Below are positions 56,200 to 64,000 of a DNA stretch of 64,000 nucleotides, piece after piece. The translations under genes were made by a program, and so were the position numbers. The stretch comes from an uncultured Clostridia bacterium (GTDB taxonomy: Bacteria > Bacillota > Clostridia > Christensenellales > Aristaeellaceae): NCBI GenBank assembly GCA_947565865.1, contig CANOHT010000006.1, positions 1 through 64,000 on the forward strand. The letters run 5' to 3'. How positions within the stretch are numbered: the stretch's first letter is position 1; every line of letters starts with the position of its first letter. The notes under the pieces are model-generated. The model was not told where the DNA came from. It did no database searches and saw nothing but the letters and a program-made list of their open reading frames with translations.

Positions 56200-57470
56200 G
56201 CCTTTTTTTCCTCCAGGGCGCGCACAAAGGCCTCCACCACCGCCGGGTGGAACTGCGTTCCGCTGCCCTCCTCCAAAATACCCACTGCCTTCTCCTGGGA
56301 AAAATGCTTGCGGTACGCGCGGTCGCTGGTCATGGCGTCATACGCATCGGCCACGGCCATAATCATGGTATACATGCTGGGCGCGCCGCCTGCCTCCATG
56401 GGCGGATAGCCGCCGCCGTCATACCGCTGATGATGGCTGCGGATGATCTCCAGCACCTCCGCCGGAAAGCCCAAGTCCTTCACGATGCGCACGCCGATTT
56501 CCGGATGGCTGCGCATGATTTGCCATTCCTCATCATCCAGTCGGCCTGGCTTGCGCAGGATGCCGTCGTCAATGCCGATCTTTCCCACGTCGTGCAGCAG
56601 CGCGCCCACACCCAGCGTTTCCAGCGCCTTGCCTTTCATCCCCATGGCCTGGCCGATTTGCAGCGCGTAATCATGCACCCGGCGGGAATGGCCCTCGGTG
56701 TATTCGTCCTTGGCCTCCATGGCGGAGATGATGGCCTGGATCAGCCGCATCTGCTGCTTCTGGGCATCCAGATAGAGCTTCCAAGCGTATCGGGCCAACA
56801 GCAGGGGCAGGAGCATCAGCAGCACCAGCCATACACCGTTATCCATGCCGTAGATGAATGCCAGCAGGATGCCGATGGGCATGGCCGCCAGCACATTGGG
56901 CATCAGCCCCAGCACCTGCTTCAGACAATCCCGCCAGGCAGCGATCCCCATCAGGCAGAACAGCGTCATGGTTAATAGAGCATTGACCGCATACGTTCCC
57001 ACGGAGAAGACAATCGCCTTGGGCAGCACCGCGGGAAGCGCTACCCCGGCCTCCGCGATGCCCAGCCATCGGCACAGCAGCGCAGGAAGAGCAATGGACA
57101 GGACAATATTCGCCACGTTGAACAGCGACTTCTTCACATCCGTGTTGTACACGGAGCGAACGGTGCCGTCGGCGGCTTTTTCAAAGGTGATAAGGGTGCT
57201 CATCACATAGATGATGATGGCGAGGCGGCCGCCGCCGCACAGATAAATCGCCACCGTTGAAACCACCGAGAGGTCGAAGGCCTGCTCGTTGCGCAGATAC
57301 AAAGGCAGGGAGCGGGTCAGCGCGCTGAGGATCAGCATACTGGCCAGGAACATCGCATGCTCCCGCACATAATCCCACAGCGCCGCCCACCGATATGCCA
57401 TGCAGGCCAGGAAACATGACGCGCCCAGCACAATCACCAGTATCATAAACGCCTGGGCCCTTTTTCTCAC
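56196..57470 (-). CDS. Membrane HD-GYP domain protein
   Basis: The 424-residue protein has an N-terminal membrane sensor with about eight helices to residue 230 and a C-terminal HD-GYP phosphodiesterase-type domain. Key residues are visible: HSRRVHDYA, LLHDVGKIGIDDGIL, RSHPEIGVRI and IRSHHQRYDGGGYPP, ending in GSGTQFHPAVVEAF. HD-GYP domains hydrolyse c-di-GMP or related dinucleotides, although the GYP triad here is GGY-P (GGGYPP). The membrane part resembles MASE-like sensors. A 30-residue hydrophobic peptide is encoded 86 bases upstream. Confidence 0.88.
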   Translation of the reverse strand: MRKRAQAFMILVIVLGASCFLACMAYRWAALWDYVREHAMFLASMLILSALTRSLPLYLRNEQAFDLSVVSTVAIYLCGGGRLAIIIYVMSTLITFEKAADGTVRSVYNTDVKKSLFNVANIVLSIALPALLCRWLGIAEAGVALPAVLPKAIVFSVGTYAVNALLTMTLFCLMGIAAWRDCLKQVLGLMPNVLAAMPIGILLAFIYGMDNGVWLVLLMLLPLLLARYAWKLYLDAQKQQMRLIQAIISAMEAKDEYTEGHSRRVHDYALQIGQAMGMKGKALETLGVGALLHDVGKIGIDDGILRKPGRLDDEEWQIMRSHPEIGVRIVKDLGFPAEVLEIIRSHHQRYDGGGYPPMEAGGAPSMYTMIMAVADAYDAMTSDRAYRKHFSQEKAVGILEEGSGTQFHPAVVEAFVRALEEKKA

Positions 57471-57556
57471 GCCTGATCGCTTCCTTTGTTTTCATTGGTG
57501 TATCTTCTGTTTGCTTTGCCGGCGTTAAGGGAAAACGGGCCTGCCCGGGAAGCCTC

Positions 57557-57649
57557 TTAGCCGATGGGGGTCTTCCAGGTGAAGTACGCGCCGGCAGACA
57601 GCACCAGCGTAGCCAGTGCAATCAAAGCAGTCATGATCTTAGCCTTCAT
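57557..57649 (-). CDS. 30-residue hydrophobic peptide upstream of the HD-GYP gene
   Basis: A 31-codon frame starts at 57649 with AAGGAGG 8 bases upstream, ideally placed. The peptide begins MKAKIMTALIALATLVLSAG, one hydrophobic helix behind two lysines, and ends in a short AYFTWKTPIG tail. It has no cysteine. It looks like a signal-peptide-like or single-pass peptide. It lies in the gap between the HD-GYP gene and an unknown upstream protein, so it may be a secreted signal, a membrane regulator or a leader peptide. The ribosome binding site and clean frame support that it is real. Confidence 0.7.
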   Translation of the reverse strand: MKAKIMTALIALATLVLSAGAYFTWKTPIG

Positions 57650-57737
57650 GAATATAGCCTCCTTAACGTTCTCTGTCATCCGCTAACAGACAGGCTATAT
57701 TCCGCTCCGCTTCAGTGATGATTACCAGATCAACGCT

Positions 57738-58451
57738 TTATTCTTGCGTGTTGATCGGGCAGGCCCGTTTTCTTTCGTTTTCTTGCTCCGCCATCCGCCA
57801 CAGCAGGTTGCGGTTGACGGCGTCCAGTGCGCTGCGAACCACGCCGTGAAGACTCCCGTCCTCCATCACCGCGGCGCCGGTCAGCATCTTTTCCTCGTTG
57901 TGCAGCTGCACCAGGGCCACCGACAGCAGCGCCGCCGGGGTCTGTACCCGCTGCACACACAGGAGTGTGTAGACTTCCTCGCCCAGCAGCAGGTTCAGGG
58001 CGTTGACGGTGGCCTGGGCAGCCAGGTGATCCTTCCATTTCATCCCCGCGCCGCCGACCGCCTCGCCCCGGAAGCTTTCCCCCGCGTATTTCAGCGTTAC
58101 CCGGACCGCGCAGCTGCTGGCGCTTTCCTCATAGCCCAGGCCGCTGTACTGCACACGGGCCGGTACGGGCGGATCCGCCGCATCCTCAGCACATGCCTCC
58201 AGCAGAGGATTCACGGGCATCTGGGCTACGCTGACGATGCGATGGTCTACATCCAGCCCATAGGCCGCGGACAGCGCCGCCTGAATATCCCGCACTACCT
58301 GCTTGGCGTTGCGAGCGCTATGAGCCAGCACATGGATGGCCTCCAGGGCCTCGCCCCGCTCATCAGCCAGAAAACGGGCGGCAAAAATACCCGGCAGCAG
58401 CCGGAGCATATGGGCGGCCTCCGCCATCCAAGCGGCCGTGAACATCGCCAA
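57738..58451 (-). CDS. Conserved soluble protein of unknown function
   Basis: The 237-residue protein starts at a TTG (58451) with GGAGG 7 bases upstream; the ATG at 58445 would sit too far from it. No membrane helix or signal peptide is visible. A distinctive stretch, SARNAKQVVRDIQAALSAAY then GLDVDHRIVSVAQM near residues 46-80, looks like a conserved dinucleotide- or regulator-type domain, but I cannot name it. The C-terminal half repeats a beta/alpha pattern (VTLKYAGESFRGEAVGG...DHLAAQATVNALNLLL). It is the first gene of the peptide/HD-GYP/DUF5317 operon behind a strong promoter. Confidence 0.7.
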   Translation of the reverse strand: MAMFTAAWMAEAAHMLRLLPGIFAARFLADERGEALEAIHVLAHSARNAKQVVRDIQAALSAAYGLDVDHRIVSVAQMPVNPLLEACAEDAADPPVPARVQYSGLGYEESASSCAVRVTLKYAGESFRGEAVGGAGMKWKDHLAAQATVNALNLLLGEEVYTLLCVQRVQTPAALLSVALVQLHNEEKMLTGAAVMEDGSLHGVVRSALDAVNRNLLWRMAEQENERKRACPINTQE

Positions 58452-58496
58452 GAAACCGCCTCCCCATCCCGTTTCGCAGCTTTTGAATCTTTGTAA

Positions 58497-58525
58497 ATTA
58501 TAACGAAAAAATATGTTGAAGTCAA
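58497..58525 (-). promoter_or_regulatory. Promoter of the unknown/peptide/HD-GYP/DUF5317 operon
   Basis: On the minus strand TTGACT (58520-58525), a 17-bp spacer and TATAAT (58497-58502), about 46 bases before the TTG start. Confidence 0.85.
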
Positions 58526-58650
58526 CCGAGGTTTCGACGTTTCCCGCGAAAAATTCCCCTTACCGCCTGCTGAACCGCACTGATCCACACCCAAAATTGA
58601 CCAATAGAAGTCAACATGTACTTGCCAATGAAACCCACTTATGCGGGTGG

Positions 58651-58679
58651 TTGTTCCGGCGGTCTTGTTATGGTATAAT
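58651..58679 (+). promoter_or_regulatory. Promoter of the Hpt gene
   Basis: TTGTTC (58651-58656), a 17-bp spacer and TATAAT (58674-58679) with TTATGG just before the -10 box. Divergent from 58497-58525 with 125 bp between the -35 boxes. A leader of about 145 bases precedes the Hpt start. Confidence 0.75.
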
Positions 58680-58827
58680 GCGATTGCGCGGGCTGATTGC
58701 ATGGCCGGTACAGCGGACAGCGCTCCGTCCGCCTCATGGCAAAGCATTGCAATGAACCTGTTTGCCCAAGGCCGATTATCCCGCTGCCCCCAACGCCGCT
58801 TACGCAAAGGAAGGAGACCCGCCCTCT

Positions 58828-59187
58828 ATGACCCTGCAAGAATGCTACCAGGCCCTGGAAGGTGATTATGCCGACGTATCCGCACGACTGCCCAGCGAAC
58901 GGCTGGTACAGAAATTCGTCCTCAAATTCCTGGCTGATCCCAGCTATGAGCTCCTGATGACCTCCCTGCAAGGCGGCGACGTCAGCGAGGCCTTCCGCGC
59001 CAGCCACACCCTGAAGGGCGTGTGCCAGAACCTGAGCTTTACCCGGCTGCACCTTTCCAGTCATGCGCTGACCGAAGCCCTGCGGGGAGGCAGCGCGGAC
59101 GGCTGTGAAAACCTGGTTAGCCAGGTCACGGCGGATTACCGGCAGACCGTCAACGCCATTGCTGCTTACCGGGATAGTCAGGCGTAA
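58828..59187 (+). CDS. Orphan Hpt-domain protein
   Basis: The 119-residue protein is a single histidine phosphotransfer domain. The site is in FRASHTLKGVCQNLSFTRL (HxLKG). AAGGAAGGAG lies upstream of the ATG at 58828. There is no linked kinase or receiver gene in this stretch, so it must take phosphoryl groups from proteins encoded elsewhere. It is divergent to the HD-GYP locus and shares its intergenic region, which suggests related regulation. Confidence 0.88.
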   Translation: MTLQECYQALEGDYADVSARLPSERLVQKFVLKFLADPSYELLMTSLQGGDVSEAFRASHTLKGVCQNLSFTRLHLSSHALTEALRGGSADGCENLVSQVTADYRQTVNAIAAYRDSQA

Positions 59188-59228
59188 GCCGAAGGATAAA
59201 ACCAGACCAACAGCCATTGTAAAAAGAA

Positions 59229-59257
59229 GCGCCGCTGCAGTTCCATTGCAGCGGCGC
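59229..59257. terminator. Terminator after the Hpt gene
   Basis: GCGCCGCTGCA / TGCAGCGGCGC with a 7-base loop, an A-rich side and a T-rich side, between convergent genes. Confidence 0.8.
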
Positions 59258-59275
59258 GATGTTTTATTCCGTGAT

Positions 59276-61288
59276 TCACTCGAAAATTATTTCATCCTCA
59301 CCAAGCGCTTCCGTATCCTCAGGGACTTCAGCCGAGTCGCTCAGATAAGCGCTCACGATGGCCTGCGCCCAGCTGGTGCTGGCGCTGATGGCATAGTTCT
59401 GCAGCACGGGTTCGGCAAAATCAAAGTACACATTGGAATACACCGGGATGGTGGGAAGGAGCTCCGCAAAGCGCTGCTGGAAAGCCATCCAGCGCTGACA
59501 GTAGGTCAGCACATCGCCAGGCTCGCATTGACGCATGGCAACAGCCAGCGCGTAGAGCTGCTCATCCTGGATGCCGGTGCGGTTATCCGTGCCCTGGTAA
59601 GCGTCTTCGGTAGAAAAGGTCGCAGATGGATCGAACACCGTGGCAAAATTGGTCGCCATGTAGATCATGTCGCAGGTGCGCTCCTCCTGACGGTAATACG
59701 CCTTCAGCAGCTCCGGGAAGGGCCTGGCCTCCAGCGTCATGGCCACGCCGATCTGCCTCAGGTTGTCCACCAGCGTTGTCCCCATCACGTCAGCCATATC
59801 GTTATCGCTGGGATAGAGCATGGTCAACTCCAGCGCCGTCAGCCGCCCGTCGATTTCCTTGCAGCGCACGTCGTCCGCCGCGGGATCAAAGGCCTTGCCC
59901 TCACGGTTCAGCGTCCAGCCATCCTCCTCCAGGAGATGGGCTGCCGCTTCCAGGTCCAGGCTGTATACCGGGAGCTGGCTCATGGATATCTGGGCATACA
60001 AGGCCATGGTTTCCTCATAAGCGGCGCGTTCCTCCGCGGTGGCTTCCTCCCCGGGCGCCTCCACAGGAGCAGCCAAAGCGCCCTGGGCCAGCTGATACAT
60101 CCACTGGCCGATGCCGTAGTAGCCGTCCACCCGCAGGCCGTAATTGCCCACCGTCTGGTCAATGAAGGCGTCCTTGTCAAAGCTCAGGGCGATGGCCTTG
60201 CGCACGGCGCTGCTGGACGTTGCAGGACGCTCGCAGGAAAAGCTGATGAAGCTGTGGCCGCTGCGGGCATAATTGCTGGTATTCGCCAGGCCCTGGCCTG
60301 CCAGCTCCATGCCGCCGTCGATGGCCTCGGCGCTTGTCACCTTGTTCAGCAGGCCGATTTCGCCCCGGGCAAGCTGATCCAACATGGCGTCCCGACTGAC
60401 GGTCTTGACCGTCAGCTTGGCAATGGACGGCTTCGCGCCCTTGGAATTGCCCTTATAATAGGGATTCAGCGCGAATGACGCCGTGCCGCCGGCACTGTCG
60501 TAGGCCGTGAGCACATAAGGGCCGCTGACCACCGAGGGATGAGACAGATAGCCCGTCTGCTCGTCAAGCACTGTCCTTCGCAGAAGCTCCGCGGTAAAGG
60601 CGGCCTGCTCGCCATCCCGGACGAAAACGCCCTGGCCGTTGTCCGCCACGGTGCAGCCAGGCGCGATCACATGGATGGGATAAGGCGTAACATTCATCAG
60701 CGCCAGCTCATAGAAGAAGGGAAGGTACTCCGACTTTACCGTGATGCTCATCTGGTAATCACTGTATACGCGCACACCGGCGATCATATCCGCCTCGCCG
60801 GCACGATAGGCGTCAATGCCCACGATATAGTTGGCGCCATTCACCGCGCCGCCGATCTCCGCCACCTCGGGCGCGGCGGAAAGCAGGATGGAGAAGGCAT
60901 AATCCCAGGCCGTGATCGGTGTGCCGTCCGAATATTGAAGGTCATCGTACAGCGCCACCGTATATACGCGGTTGCCCGCGTCATCCGTCGTCACCGCCAG
61001 TCCGCTGACCACGGAACCATCGATGCCGTAGTTGCCCTGAGCTTCCTTCCACTCCACCAGATTGTAGGCATGCAGCAGCATCCGCACATCCAAGTCAGCG
61101 GTGTTGGCGCCCCACATGTCCGTGAAGAACCTCCCGCTCAGCGGGGTCAGCGTACCTACCGTCAATTCGTCATACGAATAGGCGACGGGAGACGTGGGTT
61201 CGGGGGACACATCGGGTTCTTCCGCGATTGCCAGCGCGGCGCCAAGCATCATCGTCAGCGCCAGGAGGCTTGCCAGAAGTTTTTTCAT
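59276..61288 (-). CDS. Oligopeptide-type (family 5) ABC binding protein
   Basis: The protein of about 670 residues starts at 61288 (AAAGGAG upstream) with a signal peptide (MKKLLASLLALTMMLGAALA). It has the family 5 layout: YDELTVGTLTPLSGRFFTDMWG, VALYDDLQYSDGTPITAWDYAFSILL and ALSFDKDAFIDQTVGNYGLRVDGYYG. Like other binding proteins here it lacks a lipobox Cys. No permease or ATPase genes lie adjacent in the window. It may bind peptides, opines or other small solutes; the C-terminus is acidic (EVPEDTEALGEDEIIFE). Confidence 0.85.
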   Translation of the reverse strand: MKKLLASLLALTMMLGAALAIAEEPDVSPEPTSPVAYSYDELTVGTLTPLSGRFFTDMWGANTADLDVRMLLHAYNLVEWKEAQGNYGIDGSVVSGLAVTTDDAGNRVYTVALYDDLQYSDGTPITAWDYAFSILLSAAPEVAEIGGAVNGANYIVGIDAYRAGEADMIAGVRVYSDYQMSITVKSEYLPFFYELALMNVTPYPIHVIAPGCTVADNGQGVFVRDGEQAAFTAELLRRTVLDEQTGYLSHPSVVSGPYVLTAYDSAGGTASFALNPYYKGNSKGAKPSIAKLTVKTVSRDAMLDQLARGEIGLLNKVTSAEAIDGGMELAGQGLANTSNYARSGHSFISFSCERPATSSSAVRKAIALSFDKDAFIDQTVGNYGLRVDGYYGIGQWMYQLAQGALAAPVEAPGEEATAEERAAYEETMALYAQISMSQLPVYSLDLEAAAHLLEEDGWTLNREGKAFDPAADDVRCKEIDGRLTALELTMLYPSDNDMADVMGTTLVDNLRQIGVAMTLEARPFPELLKAYYRQEERTCDMIYMATNFATVFDPSATFSTEDAYQGTDNRTGIQDEQLYALAVAMRQCEPGDVLTYCQRWMAFQQRFAELLPTIPVYSNVYFDFAEPVLQNYAISASTSWAQAIVSAYLSDSAEVPEDTEALGEDEIIFE

Positions 61289-61396
61289 GAACGGTGCTCC
61301 TTTCTCTGCCAGGCATGTCCGTTTCTCCGGCCCGTGCCGGAACACAAGCGGCGATACCCGGCGCACGTTTCCATGCGCCGGGCCCCCGTATTCTGG

Positions 61397-64000
61397 TTAC
61401 TCAATACAGTCGCCAACGTTCATGACCATGTTCCCAAGGCCCAACGGTACCCCGTATTCATCAATGGTGACGACGGCATCATCAGGCACATAGATAACCG
61501 TATAGCTCATATGACGGGCCTCCATGTTGCCGGCTACCATACGGATATTCGGCGTATAGCCCGCCAGCGCGGGGGTAGCCACATAGAAGCCCTCACCATA
61601 CAGCAGGGTATCGCGGTAGGTGGTCAGCGCTTCAGTGCCGTCCTGGTAAACATAGTGAACCGCGATGGTGAATTCCGCGGAGGTATAAATCACGTCAATG
61701 ACAACGTCGCCCAGCACCGTGCCGACGGCGCGCTCCTGATTGACGTTATAACCCAGCACCGCGGGAGAGGCGATGTTATAGGGCTGACCATACCGGTATG
61801 TGCCGTGGAAGCTGTCCGCCGCAGGCATGCCGCCGACATTGTTCAGCCAGTAGTTGACCGTGACGCCATAGGTCTGCAGGGTATTGACGATACCGTCCTC
61901 GGTATAGGCGGCGTCGTAGCCAACCACCGGATCCTCGGCAACGGTGTAGACGATCTCCGCGCCGTCCGCAGTGTGAGCGGGCAGCGCCGTGAAGGCGTAC
62001 ACCCAGCCCATATCAGCTGTAACCCGCTGCTCCGCGACTTCCACGCCATCCGCCAGCAGGTTCACCATAATGGCGTCAGGGCGGGTCGCGTAAGCGTTGC
62101 CGGCGTCATCCCAGGTCTTGATACCGGTGACGTCCGTCACATCGTCGGTGGGAACCGCTTCCTCACCGGGAGCCGGTTCACCAGGTTCGACGGGGCCGAC
62201 GCCGGTGGCGGTGACGATATTTACCAACTCAGCGCCCAGATCAGCCTCCGTGATGGTGTAGGCCGCCTTGACGATCACCACCTCGCCAACAGGCAGCGTC
62301 GCGATGTGCGCCGTGTTGTCGCTGACAGTATAGCCCTCGCCCTCCAGAATGACCGCGCTCTCCAGCTGCTCATGCACGCTGATGTCGCTGAGGGTCAGGT
62401 TGCCGTCATTGGTCACGGCGATGTCGAAGGCCGCTTCCTCGCCCAGGGTAAAGTAACCTTTCCCGGGGAGATTCGTCAGCGTCTTCTCCAGCGTAAAGGA
62501 GGGATTCGGAGCCTCGGTGGGATCCTCGGTATGGCCGGGCTCCACCTCGGGCACAGGATGCCCAGGCTCAGGGCTGGTTCCGGTGGCCGTGGCGTTATTC
62601 ACCACGGTGCCCGCCAGAATATCCTGCTCCGTGACCACATGCGTGAATTCAAACGCAGAGGAAGCGCCGGGCGCCAGCGTGAGGTCATTCTCGTTCAGAC
62701 GCAGCGCGTCATAGCCCTCCACCGTATCGGTGACCACGATCTCATTGACGGTCACATTGCCGTCGTTGGTCACGGCAATACGGTAAGTGATGGTCTCACC
62801 CAGAGCGTAGGCCATACCGTTGGCGGGTGTGCTGACCGTTTCCTTGGCGACGGTCAGGCGCGCGTTGGTCGCCGCCGTTGTCACCGTGTCGGCAGCCTGG
62901 AAGGACTTCACATCAAACGTGGCTGTGACCGTGTTGACGAACCTGCCCGCCAGAATGTCGGCCTCCGTGATGGTATAAGTGGCCGTTGTGCTGACCGTTT
63001 CGCCCGCGAGTACATCATCGAAGACCGACTGCGCCAGCGTTACCCCATCCATTTCCTCCAGGGTAATGCGCTTGGTCTGGTCATAGATGTTGGTGGCCGT
63101 GATCGTGAACTCGACCGCTTCGCCCAGGTTATAGCCGCCAGCCTTCTCGGTATGCGTCTTGGTGACAACGTACTGATCGACAGGCGACTCAGGCGTACCG
63201 TCGTTGATGGAGAGCGTACCGGGATTCACGCGCACATCATAGTTATCCGTCACATCCGCGTTGTCAGCATCGCGGAGGATGTTCACGCCCTCCGGGCTGA
63301 CGGTCGCTTCGTAAGTGCCGACAAGGGCCTTGCTCTGCGCGCCATTCGCGTCGTAGACAACGTCAAGCTTCTCCGTGTCGCCGTTCAGCAGGCCCGCAGC
63401 CTCGTTGGGCTCAGGCTTAACAACCGTGTACTCCTGCTGCGTGGTTTCGTCCGCGACGGTCTTTGCCGTGGCGTCGTAACCATACGCCCTGGTATTGACG
63501 TTAATCGTTACGGGGCGCCTGGTGACGGTCACGGTGCCGAATTCGGTCGAAACGCCCGTATACTGATCCGCGTTTTCCAATGTGTATGTAAAGGTATTGT
63601 TCTCCTTGGCGTCCTGGGTATCCGCGACATCGGTCGCCACCGGAGCGCCGCTGATCGTCAGCTGATCGCCGGTGGGCAGCGTGTAGCCGCCGTCCGCGTT
63701 CGCAGTCACCTCATGGCCGCCGTACATCACCGTGTACACGGGATGGCTATGAGACTGGCCATCATAGACCCAGGATTCGCTGCCGGAGGCAATCCTCAGC
63801 TCCTTGGTGTTCGCGGTGACGGTCAGGATGCCTTCCACCAGCGTGATGTCGTAGTTCTCGGCCAGCGTGCCCTTGTTCAGCGTGTAGGTGAACTCGTTAT
63901 CGCTGCCGCCGACCGCCGTTTGGCTGCCGGTCACGTCATAAGTCGCGCCTTCGCCGCTCACGAAGCCATAGGTCAGCCTGCCTTCCGCGTCCTGTCCGTC
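61397..64000 (-). CDS. Large repeat-rich surface protein, 5' end outside the window
   Basis: The frame is open from the window edge to a stop at 61397, so at least 867 residues are seen, and the N-terminus is missing. It holds MBG/YDG-like repeats (YDVTGSQ...FTYTLNKGTLAENYDITLVEGILTV), then DUF11/DUF7507-type repeats (FTITATNIYDQTKRITLEEM; YRIAVTNDGNVTVNEIVVTD; FDIAVTNDGNLTLSDISV), a Cna-B-like part (VTGIKTWDDAGNAYATRPDAI) and two MucBP-like repeats (VNYWLNNVGG...; VHYVYQDGTEALTTYRDTLLYG). The tail is EYGVPLGLGNMVMNVGDCIE with no LPXTG motif or positive membrane anchor. It is probably an adhesin. It sits 109 bases upstream of the binding-protein gene. Confidence 0.85.
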   Translation of the reverse strand, partial: DGQDAEGRLTYGFVSGEGATYDVTGSQTAVGGSDNEFTYTLNKGTLAENYDITLVEGILTVTANTKELRIASGSESWVYDGQSHSHPVYTVMYGGHEVTANADGGYTLPTGDQLTISGAPVATDVADTQDAKENNTFTYTLENADQYTGVSTEFGTVTVTRRPVTINVNTRAYGYDATAKTVADETTQQEYTVVKPEPNEAAGLLNGDTEKLDVVYDANGAQSKALVGTYEATVSPEGVNILRDADNADVTDNYDVRVNPGTLSINDGTPESPVDQYVVTKTHTEKAGGYNLGEAVEFTITATNIYDQTKRITLEEMDGVTLAQSVFDDVLAGETVSTTATYTITEADILAGRFVNTVTATFDVKSFQAADTVTTAATNARLTVAKETVSTPANGMAYALGETITYRIAVTNDGNVTVNEIVVTDTVEGYDALRLNENDLTLAPGASSAFEFTHVVTEQDILAGTVVNNATATGTSPEPGHPVPEVEPGHTEDPTEAPNPSFTLEKTLTNLPGKGYFTLGEEAAFDIAVTNDGNLTLSDISVHEQLESAVILEGEGYTVSDNTAHIATLPVGEVVIVKAAYTITEADLGAELVNIVTATGVGPVEPGEPAPGEEAVPTDDVTDVTGIKTWDDAGNAYATRPDAIMVNLLADGVEVAEQRVTADMGWVYAFTALPAHTADGAEIVYTVAEDPVVGYDAAYTEDGIVNTLQTYGVTVNYWLNNVGGMPAADSFHGTYRYGQPYNIASPAVLGYNVNQERAVGTVLGDVVIDVIYTSAEFTIAVHYVYQDGTEALTTYRDTLLYGEGFYVATPALAGYTPNIRMVAGNMEARHMSYTVIYVPDDAVVTIDEYGVPLGLGNMVMNVGDCIE

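Overview
The window reads as chromosomal DNA from a GC-rich Clostridia-type Firmicute, probably an anaerobic gut or rumen bacterium. Ribosome binding sites are strong (AGGAGG-like) and many promoters fit TTGACA-17-TATAAT. The gene families point the same way: YesM/YesN-type two-component proteins, sugar ABC importers without their own ATPase, an S6-SSB-S18 operon, a giant acyl-CoA dehydratase activase, and DUF362 and iron-containing dehydrogenase genes. I saw no rRNA, tRNA or CRISPR array. Species assignment is not possible from the sequence alone.

Layout. 0.1-0.6 kb: a decayed IS481-type transposase. 0.7-4.9 kb: two translational GTPases (prfC, typA) separated by a 127-bp tandem repeat and hairpin elements. 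5-7.6 kb: an M28 peptidase overlapping cinA. 7.8-11.9 kb: a DUF378 membrane protein and smc. 12-12.8 kb: a DUF362 protein behind a MerR-type promoter. 13.1-17.4 kb (minus): a cell-surface glycosylation-like operon (unknown membrane protein, DUF2142 protein, GT2, polyferredoxin). 17.6-19.9 kb: an L,D-transpeptidase and a small membrane protein. 20-21.3 kb: no intact gene, probably decayed coding DNA. 21.3-24 kb (minus): glycerate kinase, then the rpsF-ssb-rpsR operon. 24.5-27.8 kb: a DUF4234 protein, a frameshifted lactaldehyde-reductase-like gene and a MATE transporter. 28.1-32.4 kb: the 1433-residue activase. 32.9-36.5 kb (minus): a heterodimeric ABC exporter.

36.6-54.3 kb is a carbohydrate-utilisation island. 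On the minus strand a sugar ABC importer (binding protein, two permeases), a lactonase-like propeller, a cupin, a YesN-type regulator and a YesM-type kinase follow each other; the kinase is interrupted by an in-frame TAA. A LacI-family regulator is divergent to a second importer operon whose promoter is bracketed by two near-identical palindromic operators. That operon continues into a heparinase II/III-like lyase, a DUF2264 protein, a GH88 unsaturated glucuronyl hydrolase and a small unknown protein. None of the enzymes has a signal peptide, so imported uronic-acid oligosaccharides are probably cut inside the cell.

54.4-64 kb: a broken GyrI-like gene and a frameshifted secreted protein. Next comes a compact minus-strand locus (unknown soluble protein, a 30-residue hydrophobic peptide missed by normal ORF cut-offs, an HD-GYP membrane protein, a DUF5317 protein) divergent to an orphan Hpt protein. 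The window ends with an oligopeptide-type binding protein and the C-terminal part of a large repeat-rich surface protein that runs off the window edge. The peptide/HD-GYP/DUF5317/Hpt locus is my best candidate for an undescribed signalling system. Several genes are broken by single-base changes, mostly in homopolymer runs, so either real decay or sequencing error must be considered.
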